A DNA stretch of 64,000 nt from Sphaerisporangium siamense (GTDB lineage: Bacteria; Actinomycetota; Actinomycetes; Streptosporangiales; Streptosporangiaceae). Below are positions 1-10,500 of the stretch, piece after piece. How positions within the stretch are numbered: the stretch's first letter is position 1; every line of letters starts with the position of its first letter. The position numbers and the translations under genes were made by a program. The DNA is taken from contig NZ_JACHND010000001.1 in the NCBI RefSeq assembly GCF_014205275.1, forward strand, positions 2,294,001 through 2,358,000. Reading direction: 5' to 3'. The notes below the pieces were generated by a model, which saw nothing but the letters and a program-made list of their open reading frames with translations, did not search any database and was not told the origin of the DNA.

Positions 1-43
1 GCATCCTCCCGGATCAGGCACTGAAGGTGATCGTAATACCACC

Positions 44-541
44 TTGGGTACAGCCACCGATTCAGCCGATAAGGTCGCAACCATCCCGTCCCCCGTCCTG
101 CACAGGCTTCACAAGGCGTACAGCTGCGCAGCCCAGGCAAAGGAGAGGCGAGAACCAGTGAACGAGGAAACCTGTCGAAGGGCCGGCCAGATCGCTGATG
201 GCCTGGCGTGGGTGTGCGCGGAGCTGGACTCCCTGAACGCCGTCATGCCCGACAAGAAGACCTCGCCGCTGCGGCACCTGCTGGCAGCGGTACGGAATGG
301 CCAGGACCCAGCCGATCAGCTGCAGGCGCTGCACATCGCGCTGCGCAAAGCCGGGGACCAGCTGGGAGTGTGGGGACACCTGCGCACGGGGCCCCTGACG
401 GGGGTTGACGAACAGCGGCCCTTCGAACCGGTCTACCTGTGCCCGCTGGGCCGCTGCTCGGGACGTCAGGTGGACAGCGCCACCACATTTCCGCTCACCT
501 GCGCCATAACCGGCCGGCAACTACGCCGGGACCAGTTGTAG
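44..541 (+). CDS. Hypothetical protein, possibly 5'-incomplete
   Basis: A 165-residue frame that is open to the left edge of the window, so the true start may lie outside. TTG 44 is the only early in-window start. GTG 158, with AAAGGAG 12 bases upstream, is an alternative that would remove a helical N-terminal stretch. The body is rich in Ala, Leu and Arg (probably helical) and the C-terminus has paired cysteines (YLCPLGRCSGR, then LTCAITGR). It ends 2 bases before the start of a membrane protein, so the two are probably co-transcribed. I do not recognise a catalytic motif and assign no function. Confidence 0.6.
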   Translation: MGTATDSADKVATIPSPVLHRLHKAYSCAAQAKERREPVNEETCRRAGQIADGLAWVCAELDSLNAVMPDKKTSPLRHLLAAVRNGQDPADQLQALHIALRKAGDQLGVWGHLRTGPLTGVDEQRPFEPVYLCPLGRCSGRQVDSATTFPLTCAITGRQLRRDQL

Positions 542-543
542 CC

Positions 544-1527
544 GTGGGCGGATTCCTGGAGGAGCTCGGCAAGAAACTCGCCGAGCGCTGGCTGTCCCTG
601 CTGGTGCTGCCCGGCGTGTTGTACCTGGCCATCGCCACCACTGCCGCGACCCTGGGCCACCGCCATGCCCTTGACGTCCCTTACCTCACCGCACGCGTCA
701 CCAGCTGGACCACAACCCCGGCCGCTACCGGCGCCGGAGGCCAGGTAGTCCTGGTCGCCGCCGTCCTGGCGGCCGCCGCGGGGGTCGGACTGGCCACTCA
801 GGGCGTAGGGTCGGCGGCCGAACGGCTCATCCTCGCCGCCGACTGGCGCACCTGGCCGGGCCCGTTGCGCCGGCTGGCCCGGCGACGCGTCACCAGTCGC
901 CGCACCCGATGGGACATGGCACACGCCGAATACCACCGGCTCTACCACCAGGCCGAGCAGGCCCGCCGCAGCGGAACCTCGCCGGATTCGGAACTACGCG
1001 CCCGGCGGCACCTCTCGTACCGCACGTACACGCGCATCTGCCTGGAACCCCCCGACCGCCCCACCTGGAGCGGCGACCGCGTCAACGCCGCTGTCATTCG
1101 CCTGGACCGGGTGCTGCAGGTGGACCTGCCGACCATCTGGCCGACGCTGTGGCTGCACCTGCCCGACACCACCCGTACCGAGATCACCACCGCTCGCAGC
1201 GCTCTGTCCCGTGCCACCAGCTTGATCGGCTGGTCCCTGCTGTATCTGCCCCTGACCGGATGGTGGTGGCCCGCAGTACTGATCAGCACCGTCCTGGCCG
1301 GCGTCGCCTGGCAGCGAATCCGCGCCACCGCCGGCGCCTACGCCCTGCTGCTGGAGGCCGCCACCCACCTGCACCTTGCCGGCTTGGCCGAAAACCTGGG
1401 CGTCGATACCACCGGCAAGACTCCATCCGCCATCGGCCAGACCCTAACGCACCTGCTGCACACCCCACCCCTGTCGGCGACCGACCTTCCCGCACGTATC
1501 CCATCCGCATCACCGCCCGCGACGTGA
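544..1527 (+). CDS. Hypothetical integral membrane protein
   Basis: About 327 residues from GTG 544, which follows the previous stop by 2 bases and begins with an amphipathic helix (FLEELGKKLAERW). Hydrophobic segments are visible at about residues 14-36 (LSLLVLPGVLYLAIATTAAT), 65-88 (VVLVAAVLAAAAGVGLA), and two near residues 225-260 (LIGWSLLYLPLTGWWWP, AVLISTVLAGVAW). An Arg-rich cytoplasmic region lies between them. No enzyme motif is visible. Tight coupling to the preceding gene suggests one functional unit. Function unknown. Confidence 0.6.
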   Translation: MGGFLEELGKKLAERWLSLLVLPGVLYLAIATTAATLGHRHALDVPYLTARVTSWTTTPAATGAGGQVVLVAAVLAAAAGVGLATQGVGSAAERLILAADWRTWPGPLRRLARRRVTSRRTRWDMAHAEYHRLYHQAEQARRSGTSPDSELRARRHLSYRTYTRICLEPPDRPTWSGDRVNAAVIRLDRVLQVDLPTIWPTLWLHLPDTTRTEITTARSALSRATSLIGWSLLYLPLTGWWWPAVLISTVLAGVAWQRIRATAGAYALLLEAATHLHLAGLAENLGVDTTGKTPSAIGQTLTHLLHTPPLSATDLPARIPSASPPAT

Positions 1528-2082
1528 CCGGCTCGCCTGACGCTCCTCGCCGAGGCAGAGCTGCTGCTGTGGCCGAAACGATCAGCCCCGGGTATGGTCG
1601 CTGCCTCACCGCCACTCGCTGCGCTGTTGGCCCGTGAGGAACGTCCCGGGGTCCTTCTGTTTCCAGGGCCGAGCCGGATCGGACACAGCCGCGACGACAC
1701 CTCCCGCACCACCGCCCAAGTATTCGCGGCCGCATGGACGACACGCGGTGGCAAGGTACTCACCGTCGTCGACTGGCCGGAGACAGCCGCCTCCTGGCTG
1801 CGACCGGCGATCCGGCTGACGGCCCGGACTCCCGACGCGTGGGTGATCGCCGCCGGGCTGCTCGGCTTCGCCCGGCTCGCGCGCCGCCTGCGCCATTCCA
1901 CGGACTTCGATCCGGCCCGCACCGTCGCGTTCGCCTCCCTCGGGGACCCTTGCCTGACCGCGCTCGCCGGGCCCCACTCCCTGCACGGACTGCGCGGCGC
2001 GAGCGCCGACGGCGGAACCTGGGACGTGCGCCAGGGAAGGGTCACTTCCCATCCGCCTACTGGGACGGGCGCAGCGCGCTGA
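1528..2082 (+). pseudogene. Remnant of a third co-transcribed gene; possible periplasmic-binding-type fold
   Basis: The frame reads continuously from just after the membrane-protein stop but has no convincing start; ATG 1594 is internal. Segments such as VLLFPGPSRIG, GGKVLTVVDWP, DAWVIAAGLLGFARLARRL and LAGPHSLHGLRGA suggest an alternating alpha/beta ligand-binding domain. This is a low-confidence resemblance to substrate-binding proteins. The C-terminus appears out of frame: the last residues (SHPPTGTGAAR) are low-complexity, and about 90 further bases run to the convergent regulator gene. It is most simply a truncated or frameshifted third member of the operon. Confidence 0.4.
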
Positions 2083-2171
2083 TCTCCCGTACGGCGGAGC
2101 CCTGGGTTCGACGCGAGATCGGTGAAGCGCTGGACAGCTGGTCCACATGGCTGCGCCGTGGATTCGGTGGC

Positions 2172-2714
2172 TCAGGTCTGTCGGGGGGAGCGGATCAGCA
2201 GGGTGGCCAGTGCTTCGTCTGGGCCGACAGTGCTGTAGATGTGTGGGACGTCGGCCTGCCAGGAGATGTGCTCGCCCGGCGCGGCCAGCAGGGGGGCGTC
2301 GGCCGGGCCGGCACGCAGCACGCCCGTGTAGACCGTGATGTGTTCGGTCACGCCGGGGGCGTGGGGTGGCGAGTGCTGCACGAGGCCGGGGCGGACGCGC
2401 ATGCGCAGCAACTCGAATGTCGCGGTCGGCTCCTCCCAGACCTCCAGCAGTGTGGCCGTTACGGCGGAGCCGGGCACGGGGACGGCCTCTGAGGGCGGTG
2501 CGCCCGGCTCCAGAACCAATGCCGTCAACGGTACGCCCAAGGCTCCTGCCACCGCGTAGAGCGTCTCCAGGGTCGGGTTGCGGGTGCCCAGTTCCAGGCC
2601 GGACAGGGTGGCCTTGCCGATGCCGGCGCTGCGGGCCAGCGCCGACAGGGAGATGCCGCGGGACTCCCGCAATCGCCGCAGCCGGCTCCCGATATCCGTG
2701 TCACGGCCGTCCAC
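2172..2714 (-). CDS. XRE-family regulator with C-terminal cupin domain
   Basis: About 180 residues from GTG 2714; a longer frame to 2843 would run through the divergent promoter. The N-terminal helix-turn-helix (about residues 8-62, LRRLRESRGISLSALARSAG and GKATLSGLELGTRNPT) is typical of the XRE class. A small beta-rich C-terminal cupin domain follows (about 95-175, LVQHSPPHAPGVTEHITVYT, then GEHISWQADVPHIYSTVG). XRE-cupin proteins usually repress transporter or catabolic genes and sense small ligands through the cupin. It is divergent from the BenE-type transporter across a short gap with a perfect palindrome, so local control of that transporter is likely. The ligand is unknown. Confidence 0.85.
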   Translation of the reverse strand: MDGRDTDIGSRLRRLRESRGISLSALARSAGIGKATLSGLELGTRNPTLETLYAVAGALGVPLTALVLEPGAPPSEAVPVPGSAVTATLLEVWEEPTATFELLRMRVRPGLVQHSPPHAPGVTEHITVYTGVLRAGPADAPLLAAPGEHISWQADVPHIYSTVGPDEALATLLIRSPRQT

Positions 2715-2773
2715 CCGGCAATCCTTGCATTCCGCCGCCGGGCTTGTCCGCACGGTGGCGACGTGGCTATGGT

Positions 2774-2793
2774 TCGTTCCGTAAACGGAACGA
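2774..2793. promoter_or_regulatory. Palindromic operator between XRE-cupin regulator and benE-type gene
   Basis: Perfect inverted repeat TCGTTCCG-TAAA-CGGAACGA, with 8-bp arms and a 4-bp spacer, in the divergent intergenic region 30-50 bp upstream of the transporter start. Symmetry, spacing and position fit a dimeric HTH regulator binding site. That the neighbouring XRE-cupin protein binds it is inference. Confidence 0.65.
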
Positions 2794-2817
2794 TTGTGAG
2801 TCTGGCGACACCGAGGG

Positions 2818-4050
2818 GTGGGCGTGCGGGTACAGGCCGTCATGTCGGGGCTGGTCAGCGCGGTGGTCGGCTACGCCAGTTCGTTCACCGTCGTGCTCGC
2901 CGGGCTGCGTGCCGTCGGGGCGACGCCGGGGCAGGCCGCGTCCGGGCTGCTCGCCCTGTGCTGCGGTATCGGGGCGGCGGCGGTCTTCCTTGGGCTGCGG
3001 TACCGCATGCCGATCAGCATCGCCTGGTCCACTCCTGGCGCGGCGCTGCTGGTGGCGACCGGTCCCGTGCCCGGGGGCTTCCCGGCCGCGGTCGGCGCGT
3101 TCATCGTCTGCGCCGGGCTCATGGTCCTCGCGGGTCTGTCGCCCTGGCCGGCCCGGGCGATCGCAGCCATCCCGCGTCCGATCGCCGGTGCCATGCTGGC
3201 GGGCGTCATCCTCAGCCTGTGCACCGCACCGGTCCGCGCCGTCGTCGACATCCCCCTGTTGGCCGTGCCCGTCATCCTGACCTGGGCGGTGTTGCAGCGG
3301 TACCTGCGGCAGTGGGCCGTTCCGGGTGCGCTCGTCGCGGCGGTCATCGCCATCGCGGTGCACGGGCCCGGCGGCGGCCTGTCCGGCGCGGCGCTGCGGC
3401 CCGCGGTCGAGCTGACCACCCCGACGCTGAACCCGTCCGTAGTGGTGAGCATCGCCATCCCGCTGTTTCTCGTCACCATGGCCGCGCAGAACGTCCCCGG
3501 TATGGCGGTCATGGCGACATACGGGTACACGCCGCCCCTGCGCCCGGTCCTCGTCGTGACCGGCCTGGCGAGCGCGGCGGCGGCGCCGTTCGGCGGTCAC
3601 GCCGTCAACCTGGCCGCGATCACCGCAGCGCTGACCGCCGGTCCGGACACTCACCCTGACCCTGGGCGCCGGTGGATCGCGACGGTGGCCCTCGGCACCG
3701 GGCAGCTGACCCTTGGCCTCGGAGCCGGCCTGGCCATGGCTCTGGTGCTGCTATCCCCACCCGTGCTGGTCATCGCGGTGGCCGGCCTCGCCTTGCTGCC
3801 GGCGCTCGGCTCGTCGCTGGCCGGCGCGGTGACCGAGCCGGAGGGACGGGAGGCCGCGGTGGTCACTTTCGTGGTCACCGCGTCGGGGATGACGATCCTG
3901 AGCATCGGCGCGGCGTTCTGGGGCCTGGTCGCGGGCGGCCTGACCGCACTCCTGCTGCACAGACGACCACCGTTGGAACGGCAATCGTCGTCCACTGCGG
4001 AAACCGGGGTGGAACGCCGGGTTCATCACGCAGGTCGAAGACCATCTTGA
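2818..4050 (+). CDS. benE: Benzoate/H+ symporter family (BenE-type) transporter
   Basis: About 400-410 residues of almost continuous hydrophobic segments, consistent with the roughly 12-TM BenE family that imports benzoate-like aromatic acids with protons. Family-like features include PISIAWSTPGAALLV near residues 60-75, IPLFLVTMAAQNVPGMAVM near 215-235, and FGGHAVNLAAITAALTAG near 260-280. GTG 2824, with GAGG 7 bases upstream, fits translation better than GTG 2818, where the spacing is too short. The gene is divergent from an XRE-cupin regulator. No aromatic catabolic genes are nearby, so the physiological substrate is uncertain. The hydrophilic tail (about the last 25 residues) may be a new C-terminus created by the flanking IS scrap. 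Confidence 0.85.
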   Translation: MGVRVQAVMSGLVSAVVGYASSFTVVLAGLRAVGATPGQAASGLLALCCGIGAAAVFLGLRYRMPISIAWSTPGAALLVATGPVPGGFPAAVGAFIVCAGLMVLAGLSPWPARAIAAIPRPIAGAMLAGVILSLCTAPVRAVVDIPLLAVPVILTWAVLQRYLRQWAVPGALVAAVIAIAVHGPGGGLSGAALRPAVELTTPTLNPSVVVSIAIPLFLVTMAAQNVPGMAVMATYGYTPPLRPVLVVTGLASAAAAPFGGHAVNLAAITAALTAGPDTHPDPGRRWIATVALGTGQLTLGLGAGLAMALVLLSPPVLVIAVAGLALLPALGSSLAGAVTEPEGREAAVVTFVVTASGMTILSIGAAFWGLVAGGLTALLLHRRPPLERQSSSTAETGVERRVHHAGRRPS

Positions 4051-4095
4051 CGGCTCGATCACGCAACTCTTGGGGTACTTCCGCTGTACGGGCAC
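4020..4095 (-). pseudogene. IS3-family OrfA N-terminal remnant
   Basis: Reading the minus strand gives PVQRKYP, then after a one-base shift ELRDRAVKMVFDLRDE. This is the characteristic start of IS3-family OrfA (HTH_Tnp_1). The fragment is only about 75 bp and frameshifted, and nothing else of the element is present. It overlaps the 3' end of the BenE frame and marks an old rearrangement point. Confidence 0.6.
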
Positions 4096-4562
4096 GGCTC
4101 CCGAGATCGGCGCGAAGAAACGACCCTCGCACCGCTCGACACCGCCATTGCACTTGATGTGAGCACGAACGACGACCCCTCATGACCGCCCCTGTCTCCC
4201 TGAAGGAACGCCGCAGACGGCGCGGGTGGAGTCGGCCCCCTTCGGTTCCGCCCATTGCTCAGCGCTCGCTGTCGCTGGGTACCCACGCTCGCAGCCTCGC
4301 AGCGCGACAGTACACCGACGAGTCTTTCAGTTACTCCCTTTTGTTCATGCCATAACTCAGCGTATTGATCGCCTGTAATATTATTTAGGACTTCGCCGCA
4401 TTGACGGCGCAGCCTCCCGAATGCCCTCTTGTCTGCCAATGATCGCCGTGCGACTATCTAAAAGGAATATCGACGATCTTCACGGGCGGGCAACTTCTGG
4501 CCGAGCCGGCTACGCGAGACCACCTGCGTGGGCAGCGGTCACATAGGGGCGGAGCTGGGTCG
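4096..4562. other. Intergenic stretch upstream of the RHS gene
   Basis: No convincing gene. A lower-GC patch at about 4330-4480 probably holds the promoter and leader of the large RHS gene, but I cannot place -10/-35 boxes with confidence. A 126-residue minus-strand frame here has no family features and was not called. Confidence 0.5.
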
Positions 4563-7500
4563 ATGCGCGTTGGGGTACGTTTTCGGATTGTCGCTTCCGT
4601 TCTGACCGCGATCATGATTCCGCCGGCTCTTCCGGCGGGAGCGGTGACGACTGTCACGGACTTGGCACAGGAAAAGGGCAGGGTCGCCACGGCCGCATCG
4701 GCCGCGAGGAATACCGCCGTCAAACGGGCGGCCGCGAAAACCGGCTCGCCCGTTCAAGGGCCGGTCGCCAGGCGGGCGGTCTCACCGCCGGGCCCGGCGA
4801 CCTACGCCTACGACGCCGCCGGACGCATGGTCGGGGTAACCCAACCCTCAGGGGACACGGCCCGCTACCGCTACGACCCCACCGGCAACCTGCTCGGCGT
4901 GGACCGCTTCCCGTCCAGCGACCTTTCGGTGCTGAGCGTGGTCCCCACCTCCGGCCGGCCGGGGGGCACCGTCACCGTCAACGGCACCGGCTTCTCCACC
5001 ACCCCGTCGGCGAACCAGGTGACCTTCAACGGCACCTCGGCGACGGTCACAAAGGTGACCCCGACCTCGCTCGAAGTGGAGGTGCCGCCCGCGGTGACAG
5101 CGGGCCCGGTGCGCGTGCAGGTCGGCGGTACCACGGTCACCGGGGAGACGTTCACCGTCGCCGCTGCGCCACCGGTCGTCACCGCGATCTCGCCGGCGAC
5201 CGGGCCCCCGTCCACGACGGTGACGCTGACCGGCTCGGGGTTCGATCCGGTGCTCGCCAACAACGTGGTGGACATCAACGGCACCCTCGCGGAGGTGACG
5301 GCGGTCACCGCGACCAGCCTGCAGTTCGTGGTCCCCCTCAGAGCGACCACCGGCGACGTTCTGGTCACGACCCCCGCGGGCGGCACCCAGGCGCCCGGCC
5401 AGTTCTCGGTGCCCTACCCGGGCGTCGACGCGGTCCTCATCGAGAGCGTCACCCCGATGACGGTCGGCGGTGCGGCCCAGGCCGTCAGCGTCGGCACCGC
5501 GGGCAAGGCGGCGCTGGTGGTGTTCCGCGCCCCCGACGACGGCCGGGTCGGCGTCGGGCTGACGGCCTCGACCTTCAGCAGCTCGATCGATGCTCAGGTG
5601 GTCGGTCCCCGGGGCAAGGTGGTCGCCGAGCTGTCCGGCATTCCGGCTCGCGATCTGGAGCTGACACGTCTGGAGGCCGGCGCCACCTACCAGTTGCTGC
5701 TGGACCCCAACGTCGCGTCGGACACCGGTCAAGTTCAGGTGACCCTTAGCGCTCCAGCCGGCGGGCAGCTCGCCGTGAACGGCACTGCGTCGGTCGCCGC
5801 GATGTCCAGGCCCGGCCAGGACGGCTTGTTCACCTTCACCGGCCAGGAGGGCGACGATCTCAGCCTGGGCTTCACCGCCAACACGCTGACCAGCTACGCC
5901 TACGTCGACGTCCTGGCCCCCGACCTGTCGGTTCTGGTCGACGACTACCAGGTCGGCACCGGGGGGATCGCCGACATCGACCTTCCCGTGCTGGACGCGT
6001 CAGGCACGTACGTGGTCCGCATCGATCCCAACCAGGCGGCGACCGGCAACGTCACCCTCACGCTGTCGGCCGCGCAGACCGCCGTCCTGACCTCCTCGGG
6101 CGCCGCGACCCAGATCTCCATCGCCCGCCCCGGTCAGGACACTGTCGTGACCTTCAGCGGCACCGAGGGCGAAATGGCCAACATCGGGCTCACCTCCAAC
6201 ACCCTCAACCAGGACACCAAGTTCACCGTCAAGGACCCCTCTGGGAACGTCCTGGTGGACTGGACCTTCCTGAAGATCTACCCCGCCTCCGACATCGATC
6301 TCACGCGGCTGCCGGCCACCGGCACCTACACCATGCGGCTCGACCCCGCGTCGGCCGGCACCGGCGGGGTGCGGCTGACGCTGTCGTCTCCCGCCACCGC
6401 CGGGCCGCTCACGGCGAACGGTTCCGCGCTGACCGCGTCGATCACCCGCCCCGGCCAGGACGCCGTCTTCACCTTCACCGGCACGGCCGGCACGAAGGTC
6501 AACCTCGGGCTGAGCACCACGCTGTCCAAGAACGCCTACATCTACATCAGCAAACCGGACGGCTCGCTCCTGGTGGACGGCCGGCTTCTCGTGGCCTACA
6601 GCAAGGGCAACGTCGACTTGACGCCGCCGGCCGACGGCACCTACCGGCTCCGGCTCGACATCGTCGACGCCGGGACGGGCAACGTCACCGCGACGCTCTC
6701 CACTCCCGTCGCGGCGGGCGAGGTCACCACCACGGGAGCCGCGAAGACGGTGACGATCAGCCGTCTCGGTCAGAACGCGGTCCTCACCTTCGTCGGGACG
6801 GCCGGGCAGGCGGTCAACTTCGGGTTCACCTCCAACACGTTCACCGACCAGATCTACCTGGATTTCGTCGCACCCGACGGGACGGTCGTGGTCAACGATC
6901 GGAGCGTCGCCGCTTACTCGAAGAGCGACCTGGACCTGCCGTCGCTCCCGGCGTCGGGCACCTATCAGATCGTCATCGACCCGGCGTACGGGGTGACGGG
7001 AAGCATCACCGTGACCGGCGCCATGTCCGTCCTGCCCGGCGGGCTGGCCGTGGACGGCGCGGCGCTGCCCGCCACGCTCACCCGGGCGGGGCAGGACGCG
7101 ATCTACACCTTCAGCGGCACCAGTGGGCAGCTTCTGCGGCTGAACGTGTCCGGCGTGGCGTCGTTCGGCGGTAGCAACGTGTTCGTCACAGTGATCAAAC
7201 CCGACGGCGCCGAGCTGAGCCCTTACGCCACGCTCAGCGCCGACGGGGCGGTCACGGTTCCGGCCCTGCCCGTCTCCGGGGCCTACAAGGTCGTGGTCGA
7301 CATCGGCAACGCGGCCACGGGAACGGTCACCCTCGCGCTCGCCACCAGGACGGCGGCCGCCGTCGCTCCGGGGGCGCGGACCGCGCTCACTCCTGCTCCC
7401 ACGCCCGTGCCGTCCCCCTCGGGGTTCACGCCCGCACACGTCCAGGCCATGGCGGGGGAGGCGATGAGAAAGGGCCCGTCATGGCAGCCGGACCACGTCA

Positions 7501-10500
7501 ACCTGAGTGGTTTCGACTGGAACATCCGGCGCGGCCCCGCACAGCAGGCGCGGACGCTGACCGCCGCGTCCGGCCAGACCGCGCTGGCGGGCCAGGTCCG
7601 TACGGTCGATGGGCGGGCGCTGCCGCGCGTCGACGTACGGCTCGGCGCGGCGCGCGGGGAGACGGACGCCCAGGGCAGGTTCCTGCTCACCGGAGCACCC
7701 GCAGGCACGGGAACCCTGGTCGTCGACGGTGGCCCGGCGGGCCGCAGGGGCGTCAGGTACGGCCACTACGAGCTCAAGGTGGAGGTGGCCGCCGGCCGGA
7801 CCACCGCGTTGCCGTACACCATCTGGATGCAGCAGCTCGACACCGAGCACATGGTGCGTTTCCCCTCGCCGACGACCGCGGAAACGGTGCTGCGCACCCC
7901 GAAGATCCCGGGCCTGGAGGTGCGCATCCCCGCCGGCTCGGTCATCCGCGACGGCGAGGGCCGGGTCGTGACCGAGCTGGGGATCACACCGATCCCGATC
8001 GACCGGCCGCCGTTCCCGCTGCCCGAGCGCGGCATCGTGCCGGTGTACTTCACCGTGCAGCCGGGCGGTACGTACATCTTCCCCGACGGGGCGCGGATCA
8101 TCTATCCGAACTACACCAAGCTGCCGGCCGGCACCCGCGTGGACTTCTGGAACTACGACCCCGAGCGGCGCGGCTGGTACGTCTACGGCAAGGGCCGGGT
8201 GAGCGCCGACGCCCGCCAGGTCGTCCCGGACCCGGGCACCAAGGTGTGGGCGTTCCACGGTGCCATGTTCAACACCGAGTTCATCCCGCCCTGGCTGAAG
8301 AAGTGGATGAAGGACTTCACCGACTGGCTCTCGGGCGACCCGGTGGAACTGTCGTCGGGCCTGATGTCCGACACCCGGACCGACCTCGCCGTCGACGACG
8401 TGATGCCGATCGACGTGACCCGCGTCCTGTGGCAGGGCGACGTCGAGTCGCGTGAGTTCGGGGCCGGGATCACCTCCCGCTACGGCATGATCCTCCACTC
8501 GGAGGACCAGTACACCGAGGTGGACCTCTACATCCCCGGGGGCGGCAAGGTCCACTACGTGCGGACCTCGCCCGGCAGCAGCTTCACCGACGCCGTGTTC
8601 GAGGCGCGCGGCACCACCGGGGAGTTCCAGGGCTCGAAGGTGTGGTTCAAGGGAGACGGCGGCTGGGTCGGCGACTGGCGCCTGACCCTCCGCGACGGCA
8701 CGGAGTACGTCTTCCCGCAGTACTCGCGGCTCAGCGCGATCCGGGACCGGTACGGCAACGAGATCCGGCTCACCCGGGCCGCCAATCCGACCGAGGACCT
8801 GACGCAGATCACCTCCCCCAGCGGTAAGTGGATCAAGCTGAGCTACGACGCCCAGCACCGCGTCGTCCAAGCCCGCGACAACATCGGCCGCACGGTCGGA
8901 TACACCTACGACGCCGCCGGGCGCCTCGCGACCGTGACCGACCCGGCGGGCAAGGTGGCCCGCTACACCTACGACTCCGCCGGACGCCTCGCCACCGCCA
9001 GGGACGGCCGCGGGATCACCTATCTGACCAACGAGTACGACACCGCGGGGCGCGTCCGGCACCAGACGCTCACCGACGGGCGGGTGTACGACTTCGCCTA
9101 CACCACCGACGCGAACGGCCAGATCACCGAGACGCGCGTCACCGAACCCGGCGGCAGGGTGCGGCGCGTCACCTTCGTCAACGGCCTGGTCAGCACGGAC
9201 ACCACCGCGTACGGCACGCCGCTGGCGCGCACCGTCACCTACGAACGCGGCACCGACCAGCGGGTGGACGCCGTCGTCGACCCCTTCGGACGGCGCAGGA
9301 CCTACCACTACGACACGAAGGGGAACGTCACCCACACCACCACCCTGGCCGGCACCGCGAACGCCACCGACTCCGCCAAGGTCACCTACGCGGGACCGCA
9401 CGGCCAGCCAACCAAGATCGTCGACGAGCTGGGCAAGACGACGAGGTTCGGCTACGACCAGAACGGCAACCTAGCCTCGGTCACCGACCCGATGGGCCGC
9501 TCCGCCACCTACGTACACAACCGCGCGGGGCAGCCCACCTCGGTCACCGACCTCACCGGACAGACCACCACATTCGCCTACCGCCACGGCCAGATGGTCA
9601 GTGCCACCGACCCGGCGGGGGCCAAGACGACCCTCTTCAGCGACGCCGCGGGGCGCCGGATCGCGGTCACCGCCCCCAACGGCACGACCTCCCGTGTGGT
9701 CTACGACGCCCGCAACCAGGTCACCCAGACCCTCAACCCGCTCGGCCACACGCTGACCTTCGGCTACGACGACACCGGTAACCTGCGTACGCTCACCGAC
9801 GCCCGCCAGCACAGCATCACCTGGAACTACGACGACTCCGACCGGGTCATCGGGATCACCGACCCGCTGGGCCGTTCCTCCTCCACCACCTATGACGCCG
9901 CGGGACGGCCCGCCACGGCCGTGAGCCGCAAGGGCACGGTCACCCAGCTCGACTACGACACGCTGAACCGGCCCACCCGCGTCTCCTACGGCGTCAGCGG
10001 CACCACCGCCGAGTCGCGCACCACGCTCACCTACGACGCCTTCGACCGGTTGCAGCAGGTCGCCGACACCGCGACCACCACCCCGGCCACCTTCGGCTAC
10101 GACAGCCTCGACCGTCCGACGCTGGTGACGACGGCGAACGGCGCGATCGGCTACACCTACGACACCGCGCACCGGCTCGCCACCATGACCACCACCGGTC
10201 AGGCTTCCGTCACGTACACCTACGACGACGCCGGGGACGTCACCCGCATCGCGCAGGGGGCACAGCAGACCGACGTCCACCGCGACGGCTCGGGCCGCGT
10301 CGACCGTCTCGACATGCCCGGCTCCTGGAGCCAGAACTACACCTACGACGCACGCAACCGGGTCACCGTGGTGAGCTACGAACACGGCACCACCGTCAAG
10401 GGCGTGCTCAACCAGGCGTACGGCCCCAGCGGCGACCTGGTCGAGGCCACCGGCGACTTCGCCAGGATCGCCCTGCCCCAGGCGATCACCGGCCTGACCT

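Noticed and set aside
2767-3654. Long antisense frames over the BenE gene
   Set aside because: Arg/Asp/Gly-rich shadows of a transmembrane gene; no start context.
4059-4439. 126-residue minus-strand frame upstream of the RHS gene
   Set aside because: Runs partly over the IS3 scrap and the AT-richer promoter region; no family features.
7479-9401. A 640-residue open frame on the minus strand inside the RHS gene
   Set aside because: It is a GC-bias shadow: third-position GC in the RHS codons leaves the antisense frame open. Composition is Gly/Val/Arg/Asp-rich with no domains.
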